Shown piece by piece: positions 37,301 through 46,625 of a DNA stretch of 64,000 bases. The stretch covers positions 634,367-698,366 of the forward strand of contig UESW01004633.1 of the NCBI GenBank assembly GCA_900491605.1. Direction: 5' to 3'. The DNA is from Calamus simplicifolius. Lineage: Eukaryota > Streptophyta > Magnoliopsida > Arecales > Arecaceae. The position numbers and the translations under genes were made by a program. Position 1 is the stretch's first letter, and every line of letters starts with the position of its first letter. The notes beneath the pieces were generated by a model. That model did no database searches. It was not told the DNA's origin and was given only the letters and a program-made list of their open reading frames with translations.

Positions 37301-40300
37301 TCAACCTGCATCATCTGGTCAACATCGGCGACGCTGGGCTTCTCAGGACCTCCAGATGAAATTTTCGCTCGAGATCCATTGACTCCGTAGTTGCCAGGCG
37401 GGACAGTAGGTCGGCGCGCGTGTTTTCAGTCCTTGGGATCTGGACAATTTTAAATTCATCGAAATAGGAGGATAGATCGCACACCTTTTGGAGATACCGA
37501 ATCATACTCGGCTCTCGAGCCTCGAATTCTCCCTGCACCTGGCCAGCCACCAATTGGGAGTCGGTGTAGGCAATCAGTTTCTTGACTTTAAGCTCACGGG
37601 CGATTCGGAGTCCGGAGAGCAGGCTTCATACTCTGCTTCATTATTTGAGCCGGAAAGGAGAAGCGAATGCCATATTCAAAGGTTGCGCCTTCCGGACTGG
37701 TGAGGACCAGGCCGGCGCCAGAGCCGCCGCGCTGGAGGATCCATCGGCGTGAAGCAACCATAGGGCACTGGGCTTTGGTTGTCCGGGGTATCCGAAACAG
37801 AGCCATCTTCGGGTATGTGCATTCGAGGAGGAAGTCCGCAAGAACTTGGGCTTTAATGGTGGACGAGGCTGATATTGAATGTCGTGCTCGCTCAGCTCGA
37901 CAGCCCATTTGGTCATTCTCCCCGATGCTTCTGGATGATGGATAATTGCCTTGAGGGGTTGGTCGGTCAGGACGATGACAGTATGCGCTTGGAAGTATGG
38001 CCGCAACTTTCGGACCGATGTTACTAGAGCTAGGACCATCTTCTCGACTCGAGTGTACCTCGTTTCAGCGTCTTTGAGTAGTTTGCTGACATAAAGATAG
38101 GTCTTTGGACTATGTTCTCCTCTCTGATTAGCACCGAGCAACAGCGTCTTCAGAGATCGCCAGGTATAGATTCAGCACTTCCCCTGGCTTCGGGCTACTG
38201 AGGAGAGGTGGTGAGCCGAGGTATTTCTTGAGATCTTCAAAGGACTTCTGGCAATCTGGGGTCCACTGAAAGTTTTTGGCCGACCGAAGCACTTTGAAGA
38301 AGGGAAGGCATTTCTCGGCCGACCGAGCAATGAAGCGTTAAGGGCTGCTACCCTCCGGTGAGGCGCTGCACATCCTTGACTGACCCTGGCGGAGCCATTT
38401 GTTGCAGGGCTTGGATTTTCTAGGGTTTGCCTCGATGCCTCGCTGTGAAACCATGAAGCCGAGGAATTTTTTGGAGTTAACTCCGAAGGCGCATTTGGTG
38501 GGATTGGCTTCATCTGATATTTTCGAAGTGTAGCAAAGCTCTCCGCAAGGTCCTCGATGTGCTGGGATGCCTCCTTGCTTTTTACCAGCATATCATCAAC
38601 ATACACCTCCATGCTCCGACCGATTTGCTCCTTGAAGACTTTGTTGACCAGCCTTTGGTAGGTGGCACCTGCATTTTTCAAACCAAAGGGCATAACTCGG
38701 TAGCAATAGATACCTCGGTCGGTGATGAAGGCGGTTTTCTCTCGTCTTCGGGCGCCATTCGGATCTGGTTGTAGCCCGAATAGGCATCCATAAAAGTTAG
38801 CATTTGATGGCCTGAAGTTGAATCCACGAGCTTGGTCAATCGTGGAAGAGGGAAGCTATCTTTTGGGTAGGCCTTATTGAGGTCAGTGAAGTCGATGCAG
38901 ATCCTCCATTTGCCATTCGACTTCTTCACCATGACCATGTTCGCCAGCCAGTCGGGGTAACTAACCTTCCGGATAAACTTGGCTTTGATGAGCTTATCCA
39001 CCTCTTCTTCGATGGCCTTTTGGCGCTCTGGGGCGAAGCTCCTTTTCTTCTGCTTAATGGGCCTGAATGTTTCGTCCACGCTGAGGCGGTGGACCAGGAC
39101 GTCTGGGCTGATTCCAGGCATATCCAATGCAGACCAGGCGAAGACGTCGGCATTCCTCCGAAGGAACTCAATTAATTCTTGCCGAAGCTTTCCTTTAAGC
39201 TGCGATCCGACCTTTATAGTTCGGTCGGGCCTAGCCTCGTCAAGTTGTACCTTCAGTTCTTCGGCCGGCTCTCCTCGTTGCTCGGCGAGATCTTCTCGAG
39301 CATCCAGCCCATCCACTCGGGCTTTCTGGATTGGAGGTCGGCAACAAAGCAATGCCGAGCTATGATCTGACTTCCTCGAACAACCCCACTCCCCATTCAG
39401 TGGGAAATTTCATGGCGAGATGGGGAACGAAATGATGGCTTTGAGAGAGATTTGCCCCGGTCTACCGAGGATGGCGTTGTAGGGAGATCTGAGCTTGGTC
39501 ACGAGAAAATCCATGAATACGGTAGCCACGCGGGGCCAGGTGCCGGCTCGGACTGACAGAGTGATGACTCCTTCAGGGATTATGGAGTCACCTGTGAAGC
39601 CCACTAGGGTGGACTCCATCGGTCGGAGGCTTTCTATCCGAAATTTTAACCTCACAAAGGCATCGAAATACAGAACGTTAACAGAGCTTCCACTATCAAC
39701 CAAAATTCGGTATACATCATAATTGTTCATATTTAAAGATATAACCAGAGCATCATCGTGGGGGTACTGTACCTCCCCAAGGTCTTCATCAGAGAAGGTG
39801 AGCTCATCGACTCGAGCTCTCTTCAGCGAGCTTTCCTCCTCGCCCGGCCAAGAGGATGGGGATCCGGCCGCCGTTATCACATTGACATTGCCGAGGACCG
39901 GGGATTCGACGGAGGAAGTTGGCGAGGCTCGGGTTGATTCTCCTCATCGTTCGGCTCAGGGGGGCCCTTTAAACCGGTTCAGTCTGCTCGCCGGATTAAT
40001 CGCTCGATCTCATTCTTTAGCTGCCAGCAGTCTTTAGTATCGTGCCGTAGTTCCGATGAAAGCGGCAGTACTTGGCCGGGTCCCTTCGAGCTCCATTGCC
40101 TCGAAAAGGGGGAGGCCGGGAATTTGTCGCTCAATCTCCATCAGGATCTGTGCTCTTGGCACGGTAAGAGAGTATAGCGGTCGAACCTTAAGGCCGGACT
40201 CCGAGTTCGGTCTCGAGGCGGCGGCGGAGGAGCTCTGCGGTGGCGAGGTGGGCTAGCGCGGGTGGGCCCGCTGCTTGTCCGAGCCCTTTGCCTTTCTTCT

Positions 40301-43300
40301 TCAGCTGCTCGGCCCGAGCTGACCTCCTCGATTCTTCCATCCTGGCGTACTTGTCCGCCAGGGACATCATGTCCGAAAGGCTCTTCAGGTAATTAACCTC
40401 CAGAGCTAGGTAGAAGTCTCCCTCCTTGGACACTCCTCCGGCCAGGGCGGACATGGCCACCTCGTGGTTGAGATAGTCGACTTCTAAGAGGGCCGTGTTG
40501 AAGCGGCCGAGGTAATTCTTCAGCGATTCCCTCTCTCTCTGCTTGACCTCGAAGAGGGAATCAGATCTCCATCGCTGGCGATGGCTGCTGACGAACTGGC
40601 TGATGAGCAGACAGCTCAGCTCGTCAAAAGAATCAATGGAACCTGGCTTTAAGCTGTTGAACCAGGTTTGGGCAGATCCCCTTAAAGTGGAGGGGAAGGC
40701 TCTGCACAGGATCGCATCTGATGCCTCGTGGAACATCATGATGGATCTGAAGCTGCTGAGATGGTCGTCGGGATTGGTGGATCCATGATACGGCTCGTGG
40801 TAGGGAGCTTGACATGAGGGGAATCACTTCCCTCATGATCCTCTTGGAGAAGGGGATGTCCTGCTCCGCTTTCGGCTGGGATGGAGGAGCTTGCCTGGCG
40901 GCGTCCAACTCCCGACGCCATTCTTGCTGCATCTCCTGCATCTGCAGCCTGATCCCCCCATCTAGAGTGGTAGAGGGATCGGGCGATGGGAAGGCGGCAG
41001 CGGTGTCGAGTCCACGGAGAGAGGGAGCAAACCCGCCTGATCTGAGTGGGCTCTTCCCTCCAGCTCGCTGCAGCGCCGGTTCGCCTTTGCGAGCTGGCGA
41101 TGATAATCCGCTGCTTCCGGCGGATTGGATGAAGAAATTGCTGGCGGAGCAGGGGCAGCGGCCTCTTCGTGAAGCTGAGGAGAGGGAACGGCGGGGCCAG
41201 GGTCGCCTGGAGCCCCTGGACCAACTGGGTCAATGCTTGGACCTGCTGAACCAGAGTGGCGAAACTGGTCCAATGTTACCATCGTTGCCGGTGGCGAAGG
41301 AGTTTCAGCCGGCGGTGGCAGTGGAGGTATCTACCGCTAATCGGATCAGGCCTTTGAGAGGCGGCCTGGTCTTGAGCTTCAGATGTAGCTCTCTTCCGAT
41401 TGGCCATTAGAGATGCTTTTCTCTGGTTCTCAAGTCTTGTCTTCTGGATCACAAGTTTATGGGACTTGAGACCCTTCCTCTAGCACCAATCTTTTGCCGC
41501 GGAAATCCATTCTCCGACTCGGGTGCGCTTCTGGCTCCTGATCCGAATGCCGATCTCGTCGTCTTGGGGTGGAACCTGCAAGACAGTCCGCACGCAGAGG
41601 GTGCTATGGGGTTGCCCTCTGCGGAGGACCCTTCGATGCCCAAGTCAGTGGAGATTCACAGCAAGCAGATGTGAGGAGAAGACTCTCACAGAGGAGTTCC
41701 CCTTTTGGCGGGTGTTCTCTCTCGAGAGCTCTGAGCTCAGGGGAGCTTCAATGGAGTATCAGAGCTAGTGAATAGCGTAAAAGTATGCATAAAATTGCGT
41801 ACAAAATTGGCATACCTGAGAGGTTGGAGGGCTGTGGTATTTATAGGCGATCACCTGATTCCTTGGACGTGCCCTGGATAGGGTCTGAAAACTGTTAGGA
41901 TTCGAGACGGACTCGAATCAAGTTTGTTACGAGGCGGTAGGGTCCACATCTTGTCGTTAGAGGATCGACGGCTGGGAGAGCTGGTTGATGCCTTGAGATT
42001 CAGTGATCACATAGACCTAGGCCACTCTTGCGGGTCCTAGGCCACTTCTGGGCATGATTCGCCGCTTGGAATCTTATTCAGTTATAGTGAATTCGAACTC
42101 TCCTGCACCGGATTCTGCAGAGGTATTTTGAATGCCGTGGTTCGGCCAGAATGAGGAATAACCTGGTTTTCCGAGGTATAGAATGGATCGGCTCGAATGG
42201 CCGAGGTACGGTCGGCTTGGATGGCCGAGGTATGAAGATAGCTCGGGTTACCGAGGAATGGCTCGGCTCAGATGGCCGAAGTATGAGGATAGCTCGGGTT
42301 ACCGAGGAATGGCTCGGCTCAGATGGCCGAAGTATGAGGATAGCTCGGGTTACCGAGGAATGGCTCAGCTCAGATGGCCGAGGTATAGGATAGCTCGGGT
42401 TGTCGGGGCGATCCGACTTTGTCAAAGGTGATTCAGCTTCGCCGCTTGGATGTTATGCCGACTGGCTGGTAGGGTGTTTGGATTGGGCATGACCCAATTG
42501 TCGATGTGGATGGTCAATAATGCAATAACGATTTTACCCCTCATCACCTTATACAAAAATAAAGAAGATATTCAAAACTGTGCAAATTATAGAGGGATTA
42601 AGCTAATGAGTCATATAATGAAATTATGGGAGAGATAATAGAAAATCGAATAAGAGCTGAAACTTTGGTGTCAAATAATCAATTTGGATTTATGCCGGGA
42701 AGATCGATCATGAAAGCTATTTAGTTATTAAGAAGATTGATGGAGAGATATAGAGAAAAGAAAAAAAAGACCTTCGTATGATCTTTATTGATTTAGAGAA
42801 AGCATATGATAGAGTACCTAGAGAAATAATATAATGAATTTTAGAGAAAAAAGGAGTTACCAAAAGGTACATAGAATTGATAAAAGATATGTATGATAGA
42901 GCAATAACTATTGTTAAAACAATAATAGAAGAAACTAGTGAGTTTTTAATTACCGTAGGTTTACATCAAGGATCTGCCTTATGTTCGTATCTTTTTCTAT
43001 TAGTTATGAATGAATTAACCAAACATATTTAAAATGATATCCCATTGTGTATGTTATTTGTAGATGATATAGTGTTGTTTGATGAAACTAAATCTGGAGT
43101 AAATGCTAAGCTAGTGATTTGGAGAGAGGCTTTAGAATCTAAAGGTTTTAATATTAGTAGAACTAAAACAAAATACATAAAATGTAATTTTAGTAGAAGT
43201 AGAAATACAAACGAAGAAATAGTGAAGATTGCAAGCCAAAAGATATCAAGGAGTAAAAATTTAGGTATTTGAGATCAATTATCCAGCAAGAAGGTGAAAT

Positions 43301-45977
43301 AGGTGAAGATATGAATCATAGAGTTAAAGCAGGATGGATTAAGTGGAGGAGTGCTTCGGAAGTATTATAATCGATGCATCCCATTAAAATTGAAAAAAAA
43401 TTCTATAAAACCATTATTAGGCCATCTATGCTCTATGAAACAGAGTGTTGGACAATATTGAAACAATATGTGAATAAATTAAGTGTAACAGAAATACGTA
43501 TGTTAAGATGGATATGTGGTAAACTTAAAAAAGATAGAATTAAAAATAAATATAAAAAAATGATAGGAGTAGCCCCAATTGAAGATAAAATGAGAGAAAA
43601 TTGATTACAGTGGTTTGGATATATACAACGTAGACCTTTATATGCTCCAGTTAGAAAGAGTGATATTTTAACAATCCATGGTAAGGATAGAGATAGAGGT
43701 AGACCTAAACTAACATGGACAGAAATAATTAAAAAAGATATAACTATTTGTAATTTGAATGTCGACTTGGTCCTGAATAGGGCAGAATAGAGGAAGCAGA
43801 TTCATGTAGCCGACCTCATGTAATTGGGAAAAGGCTTAGATGAGTTGAGTTGAGTTGTAGAACTTTCTTCATCAATGAAGGGTTCTTCGATCTAGACTGT
43901 TTTAGTTTTGCATGTTTGATTTGTAGGTTCAATTTCTATCGATCAACTCGCTTGTTAATCTTGATGCTACATCAAATTCTCCACTACTTCAACCTTGATA
44001 ATATGACTTATCCTGCTGTAAAGCTAAGTCCAAAACGCACAAACTAATTCACCATGCCAAGCATTCATGATATCCTAAATCCTATCTACTCTATTCAACT
44101 TGAGCTTCTCTCATCCATACCTATACTAATTTTATCCCAAGTTTGGATCAGGACTTCCAACTGCAAATCACCAGTAGTAACTATTAAAATGGTTGGATTG
44201 GAAAGATTAGTGACATGAGCTGGAAAATATATGTGCTACATCAGCTGCATGATCTAGTCAGCTGCTCGATTTTTCCTTTTTTTTCTCATGCTGCATCATC
44301 ATTCCTCCACTATTTAGGAACCACCCCTTAAGTGTTTTTCTATGCCAAAGTTTCTTGTCAATTTTATTTACATCTTATGCAGGCATTTTAAAATCTTTAG
44401 AATCTGCCTTTTGTGTTGATAGTCATCATCTTATCATAAATACTGGTGGCAATGTAGTGTGTGCTGGCATCAGGGCTAACCAAACCATTTTGAACTAGGT
44501 GGTTTGGGGCAGATCGAACCAGCTCAGAACCGGAATGATTCGGCCTTTCGATTCGGTACCAAGGCGAATTACCTGTACTATTCTGAATCGGTGTATCGAG
44601 TTGAACCGCCTGGTTTGGCCTAATTCAAGACAGTTCATAGGTTGAAGCCTCTTGGTCCATCTTATTAGTGCACCACTAATCCTCATATCGCGCAGTTTTG
44701 GTTTGGTACCAAAATGGTGCCGGTTTCCAAGTGTAGCAAACCTTGCCTAGTATCAATATACTTGTAAAATATGGTGCATGAAGCATGTGTTAGATGAAAA
44801 TGTGGTACTTAGAATAGTTAGTAATGCATCTTGGACTACGTTGTCATGGAAAGTAGGTGAAAATCCGAAGACTGATTGTTTTAGGTAGGAAGCATGTTGG
44901 CAGCTTCAGACAACATAAATTGGGGTATTTGTTGTTAAATTTGGCATAGGTGAAGCTTCCTCTAATTCAATATTTTATACATGTCAGCTGGGAAGTGTGG
45001 CTTGCTGAGATAATTCATATTTAGGATTAGATAAGTAAAACATTGGAAGTGTTTTCTCAGTTTCAGAACAACATGAGTTTTCCTTCTATGGTTAGCTTAT
45101 GCATGCTATGCTTTGCAAAAATGTTATTCTATACATCAATTTATCAGCATCACTAACTGTAATACAATTGTATCCATATGCCTCCAAGTTACATCTAGCA
45201 GACACAAGTTCCTGCCTATAATTTGTAAAGAATGTCTTTTGCGGAGAAGTTTGACAAATATGCTACTGAATTTAGAATAAATCTACAAAAGATATGATGG
45301 AGGCCTGCAAGCAAGAATTCATGTTGACTATACATCATGGTGATGCCTTAATATTAGAGCTAGAAATTGAGTCTAAAATATGCAGTTTGCATCTGTTTAT
45401 TTTCTCTAACTTATGAGCTTAAGCTAAACTTTACTTGGTGGAACAAAGTTCTTTATTCATATTAGTTAAGTATACTTAGTTCATCTTATTTTATCACACT
45501 AGAAGTTATTTTTTACCTTTAGTGGGATGAATGTTACCGAGATTATGGGCATATCTAAGATGTAAAATATCTAGACTGCCTGAACTATAAAGTTTATACT
45601 CAATTGCATCTAGTTCAGTGGCAGTGGGGTTAGTTGGTCTATCTGTTTGTGATTTTTCTCCTATGTTTTAAAGGCTACCTATCTTTACACTCTTCATTCT
45701 TTCTTTGCAGCCTGAGTAGAATATTTTGTTCTTAATAGGTTTATCTGATAATTCATCAACTCCTGATGGAGTGAAAGCTGATGCCCATCCTAATTCGAGT
45801 AGCAATACCGGGCTTAAAGTGCTGTTTGTGTTGCTTGGGGTGGTCACACTTGTGGTATTGTCTGTTTTCTTGTTTAAGAAGTGGCAGAAAAGGAAGAGAG
45901 AAGAACAACATGCCCGACTGCTGAAGCTTTTTGAAGAGGATAATGAGCTTGAGCTTGAACTTGGTCTTCACGATTGA
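25347..45977 (+). CDS. Small signal-peptide, single-span membrane protein; two exons split by a 20.3 kb intron
   Basis: Unrecognised function. Exon 1 (25347-25422) codes for an N terminus with basic residues (RSARR) and a hydrophobic run (LVLLTSIFLQLIAG), a likely signal peptide. Exon 2 (45739-45977) gives a short Ser/Asn-rich linker with two N-glycosylation sequons (N30-S-S, N44-S-S), one transmembrane helix (about 52-71, VLFVLLGVVTLVVLSVFLF) and a cytosolic tail that is first basic (KKWQKRKREEQ) then acidic, ending ELELELGLHD. Donor GTCCGT and acceptor TTAATAG leave phases that match (G plus GT, Gly26), giving 104 residues. A further small exon in between cannot be excluded. The pairing is inferred: each exon alone looks real, and no other partner is nearby. 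The intron holds an RTE LINE and a Tat element. The donor is not a strong consensus. Confidence 0.65.
25423..27289 (+). other. First part of the large intron
   Basis: Intronic AT-rich DNA. The only notable feature is the purine tract listed separately. No coding frame is supported; the lysine-rich open frames here are products of the purine tract. Confidence 0.45.
26080..26262. repeat. Long purine-only (GAAA/GGAA)n tract
   Basis: About 180 bp of nearly pure A/G on the plus strand, ending in a short (AAAT)n run. Creates long artificial Lys/Glu-rich or Phe/Ser-rich frames on both strands. Confidence 0.9.
27345..28881 (+). pseudogene. RTE endonuclease and N-terminal RT remnant
   Basis: Open pieces at 27724-27930 and 28774-28860 plus readable but interrupted frames. 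The AP-endonuclease fold segments are in order (N-terminal RVATRN, LQETK metal-binding Glu region, NGHVG, IDFFLT). The following region is lysine-rich linker up to the RT start. Multiple stops and frameshifts. Confidence 0.75.
28882..29938 (-). repeat. 3' LTR of the Tat element
   Basis: On the plus strand runs from tgttgccgtggaaatcc to cccctcatcaca, about 1,057 bp, matching 41492-42548 throughout with scattered substitutions and 1-2 bp indels. Contains a tandem repeat of about 51 bp (see below). Confidence 0.9.
29613..29800. repeat. 51 bp tandem repeat inside the 3' LTR
   Basis: Three to four units carrying ggttaccgaggaatgg and gtatgaggatagc, period about 51 bp. The same array lies in the other LTR at 42205-42400. 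Confidence 0.85.
29938..29953 (-). promoter_or_regulatory. Polypurine tract of the Tat element
   Basis: The minus strand reads GGGAGTGGGGGGCA immediately before the TGTGATGAGG start of the 3' LTR. It fixes the transcription direction of the element as minus. Confidence 0.8.
30128..30211 (+). promoter_or_regulatory. Putative promoter of antisense unit 1: G-box and TATA-like box
   Basis: A perfect G-box CACGTG (30128-30133, in tccacgtggcggg) is followed by a TATA-like TTATTTAAAG at 30202-30211. The first ATG (30324) is about 115 bp further on. Oriented against the retrotransposon's own transcription. Inferred from sequence. Confidence 0.5.
30963..31045 (+). other. Intron a of the antisense unit
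   Basis: Donor CAAG|GTAAGT and acceptor GTGTTTTCAG|CC, 83 bp with a T-rich 3' part. A spliced gene inside an LTR element, in antisense, cannot be retained through the element's own genomic RNA in spliced form, which explains why the introns survive. Confidence 0.6.
31816..31891 (+). other. Intron b of the antisense unit
   Basis: Donor CCCGG|GTAAGTT and acceptor TTTTTCTTGCAG|AATG, 76 bp, joining the NYISR and NALVTRVLN parts in a readable frame. Confidence 0.65.
32527..32601 (+). other. Intron c of the antisense unit
   Basis: Donor AAGAG|GTATAG and acceptor ATGTTTTGCAG|ATGG, 75 bp, T-rich. It leads into the coiled-coil exon starting AKVELEAQEQF. Confidence 0.55.
33117..33960. other. Spacer between the two antisense units
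   Basis: Downstream of the last readable exon, with T-rich possible 3' end sequence near 33120-33160. It then carries dispersed words ggccgaggc, ttggctcatttggcc and gatagttcgatc that recur in the LTRs and the 35 kb repeats. No supported gene. Confidence 0.4.
33968..34716 (+). other. Possible second antisense transcription unit (TATA box, 106-codon ORF, poly(A) signal)
   Basis: A TATA box CTATAAAG (33968-33975) lies 68 bp before an ATG (34043) that opens a frame of 106 codons to 34363. AATAAA follows at 34711-34716, after gttgtaattttttcatt. The upstream part resembles the promoter of unit 1 in layout: a cacgtggc/catgtggc word, then cagggctttct, then a TATA box. The protein matches nothing I recognise, and its first half is basic (RSYGERMG, SRQSSREEFRRS). 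It could be a truncated duplicate of unit 1. Whether it is transcribed is unknown. Confidence 0.35.
35090..35335. repeat. 32 bp tandem repeat array
   Basis: About seven units of ggccgaggcttcagaaatatatcactcggctt, period about 32 bp, with a longer unit in the middle that contains the tacttggcgctgccaagg word of the next array. Confidence 0.85.
35336..36045. repeat. About 114 bp tandem repeat array with internal half-repeats
   Basis: Units begin ttataaagattatattttacttgg at 35375, 35472, 35587, 35699, 35814 and 35926, with the next boundary at 36042: six units of 97-116 bp. Each unit is two similar halves (ttggcgctgccaaggtacgg and ttggcgcggccaaggtccgg). It sits in the element's 3' untranslated region, between integrase and the antisense unit(s). 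Confidence 0.9.
36110..37560 (-). pseudogene. Tat integrase remnant
   Basis: Zinc-binding HHCC domain (VHEGICGNHLGGRALCHKVL, then CDACQRH) and the start of the DDE core (WGMDILGPFP) lie at 36789-37187. The core end and C-terminal domain are at 36249-36587 (WAYRTTERAPTGQTPF, FGTEAVIPVE), and a readable C-terminal tail continues to about 36110. Several frame changes separate the parts; the region 37187-37314 is the linker. Confidence 0.8.
37311..37880 (-). pseudogene. Second (extra) RNase H domain of the Tat element
   Basis: Starts near 37750 with the LHADGSS metal-site strand and GAGLVLTSPEGATFEYGIRF. Then a frame change is followed by VAGQVQGEFEAREPSM (37311-37553) and the RTENTRADLLSRLA end. 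It lies between the ordinary RNase H and integrase, where Tat elements carry their additional RNase H. Frameshifts break it into three frames. Confidence 0.75.
37850..38190 (-). pseudogene. Ordinary RNase H domain of the Tat element
   Basis: YVSKLLKDAETRYTRVEKM, then VIVLTDQPLKAIIHHPEAS and KWAVELSEHDIQYQPR: the Ty3/gypsy RNase H next to RT, in the 37641-38141 frame. Confidence 0.8.
38170..39352 (-). pseudogene. Tat reverse transcriptase remnant
   Basis: A long open stretch (39352-38678) holds the pre-RT region and RT blocks FIRKVSYPDWLANMVMVKK, KWRICIDFTDLNKAYPKD and MDAYSGYNQI. After a frame change at about 38690 it continues MPFGLKNAGATYQRLVNK and the catalytic YVDD (MEVYVDDMLVKS). Further frame changes follow near 38520. 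Typical Ty3/gypsy RT. Confidence 0.85.
39410..39880 (-). pseudogene. Tat aspartic protease remnant
   Basis: Contains the catalytic DSGSSVNVL motif, the hydrophobic VGFTGDSIIPEG segment and the closing YNAILGRP motif, the standard retropepsin order. Open over 156 codons. Confidence 0.85.
39950..41406 (-). pseudogene. Tat gag remnant
   Basis: Starts near 41406 (MANRKRATSE). A Pro/Ala-rich N-terminal part is spread over two frames. The retrotransposon gag domain proper (FPSTLRGSAQTWFNSL, FVSSHRQRW, ESLKNYLGRFN) is open at 40188-40739. A CxxHxxxGH-type zinc-binding region (YCRFHRNYG) is readable near 40040-40070. Several frameshifts. Confidence 0.8.
41472..41491 (-). promoter_or_regulatory. Putative primer-binding site of the Tat element
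   Basis: The minus strand reads TTGGTGCTAGAGGAAGGG directly inside the 5' LTR end. It begins TGGTGC as expected for pairing with a tRNA 3' end; which tRNA, I cannot say. Confidence 0.55.
41492..42548 (-). repeat. 5' LTR of the Tat element
   Basis: Matches 28882-29938 from ttttgccgcggaaatcc to cccctcatcacc. Differences are single bases and 1-2 bp indels, several percent overall. Contains the 51 bp tandem repeat at 42205-42400. Confidence 0.9.
42549..43850 (+). pseudogene. RTE RT and C-terminal remnant
   Basis: Continues the RT cut by the gypsy insertion. Blocks in order: YRGIKLMSH, FGFMPGRSIM, IDLEKAYDRVPRE, TVGLHQGSAL, LFVDDIVLFDETKSGVNAK, then the C-terminal RMLRWICGKLKKDRIKN and IEDKMREN. 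Stops at several points. Confidence 0.8.
43856..45738 (+). other. Last part of the large intron
   Basis: AT-rich intronic sequence. Around 44480-44730 there are repeated words of the gaaccgg/ttggtacc kind, typical of an old dispersed repeat; I could not find ends. No coding frame is supported until exon 2. Confidence 0.4.
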
Positions 45978-46140
45978 GAAGCTTTCTTCTTCATCTTATG
46001 AATGTAACATATGGCAGAGGTAATATTGTATTATATATGGATAGAATCAAAGTGTACTGAAGGTTGTAACATTGTCTCTGATGAGCTTTCATCTCTGATA
46101 TGCCACAATAATACACAGAACATTCTAACTTTTTTGAGCA
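45978..46140 (+). other. Probable 3' UTR of the membrane-protein gene
   Basis: After the TGA at 45975-45977, T-rich and ATG/TGTAA-rich sequence with possible poly(A) signals (aataat near 46108). Extent not determined. Confidence 0.4.
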
Positions 46141-46399
46141 TGGTCATCGTGGTTGTCATTGTTGCGAATTTTTAGATCTACATTTTGCTTTCTTTAGTTG
46201 TGGTTCTTTTATAATATTTATCCCACGTTTTTGTTCTGTGAAACATTGACTTTGAAAGAATTTATACAGCAGTAGTTATTTGCTTTGAAGGAAAGATTTT
46301 TAAGTGCTAGGTATCACTTGCAGCATATCCTTGATGCTTTCTCAAAATGGTGTTAATGATAATTTTGGGAATCATATTAAATTAACACTCGTGGCTTAT

Positions 46400-46625
46400 C
46401 TAGTCAAGGCTTTAAATCCCAGGAGATGAGCTCATCCCGATTTTTTTCATAGAATGAGACGTGGTGTGTCTCCGGCTTATCTTGACACTTGAGATGGGGA
46501 TGTCTCAAGACGTGCTGATTGGAATAGTGGGATGATGGCAAGATGGTGCTGTTTTGATACTTGAGATGCTAACTAGTTCCGGTGTCCTACGGGATGTCTC
46601 GCTAGGATTTGAAATCATGCGTCTA
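46400..46625 (-). repeat. Dispersed repeat, copy A
   Basis: Read on the minus strand it has atttcaaatcctagcgagac, agcatctcaagtatc, ccatcatcccactattcc and ends near attctatgaaa. The same words in the same order appear on the plus strand at about 47960-48140. Family not recognised. Confidence 0.4.

Larger units (their letters stand above)
28882..42548 (-). mobile_element. Tat-lineage Ty3/gypsy LTR retrotransposon with antisense cargo, about 13.7 kb
   Basis: LTRs of about 1,057 bp bound the element (3' LTR 28882-29938, 5' LTR 41492-42548; transcription on the minus strand). Order along the minus strand: 5' LTR, primer-binding site, gag, protease, RT, RNase H, second RNase H, integrase, tandem repeats, antisense transcription unit(s), polypurine tract, 3' LTR. 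Assignment to Tat rests on three things seen here: the extra RNase H after the normal one, an opposite-strand ORF downstream of integrase, and 3' tandem repeats, all known from Tat/Retand/Ogre-type elements. LTRs differ at several percent of positions. Flanking 5-mers (CCCAT and CCTTA) do not give a clean target-site duplication. Confidence 0.9.
27290..43855 (+). mobile_element. RTE-type LINE, split by a Tat-lineage Ty3/gypsy element
   Basis: The left part (about 27290-28881) codes for an AP endonuclease (KVNIICLQETK, QFWEDIDDIMQQIP, SQIDFFLT) and the start of RT (MPDDW). The right part (42549-43855) continues with YKNKEDIQNCANYRGIKLMSH, the QFGFMPGRS block, DLEKAYDRVPRE, GLHQGSAL and the catalytic FVDD (LFVDDIVLF), then the thumb region with TKTKYIKCNFSRS. 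The protein resumes across the gypsy element at the same codon neighbourhood, proving it was one LINE. The 3' end is a short GAGTT repeat (about 43834-43850) rather than poly(A), as in RTE elements. Many stops in both parts. Confidence 0.85.

Noticed and set aside
36282..41410. Many plus-strand frames of 60-200 codons opposite Tat gag-pol
   Set aside because: Shadows of the GC-rich minus-strand coding region; no family resemblance.
28877..42553. Target-site duplication of the Tat element
   Set aside because: CCCAT and CCTTA share too few positions to be called a duplication.
45700..45738. Alternative acceptor TTCTTTGCAG at 45711 for exon 2 of the membrane-protein gene
   Set aside because: It would put an in-frame stop (TAG) a few bases later or break the phase; TTAATAG at 45738 fits.
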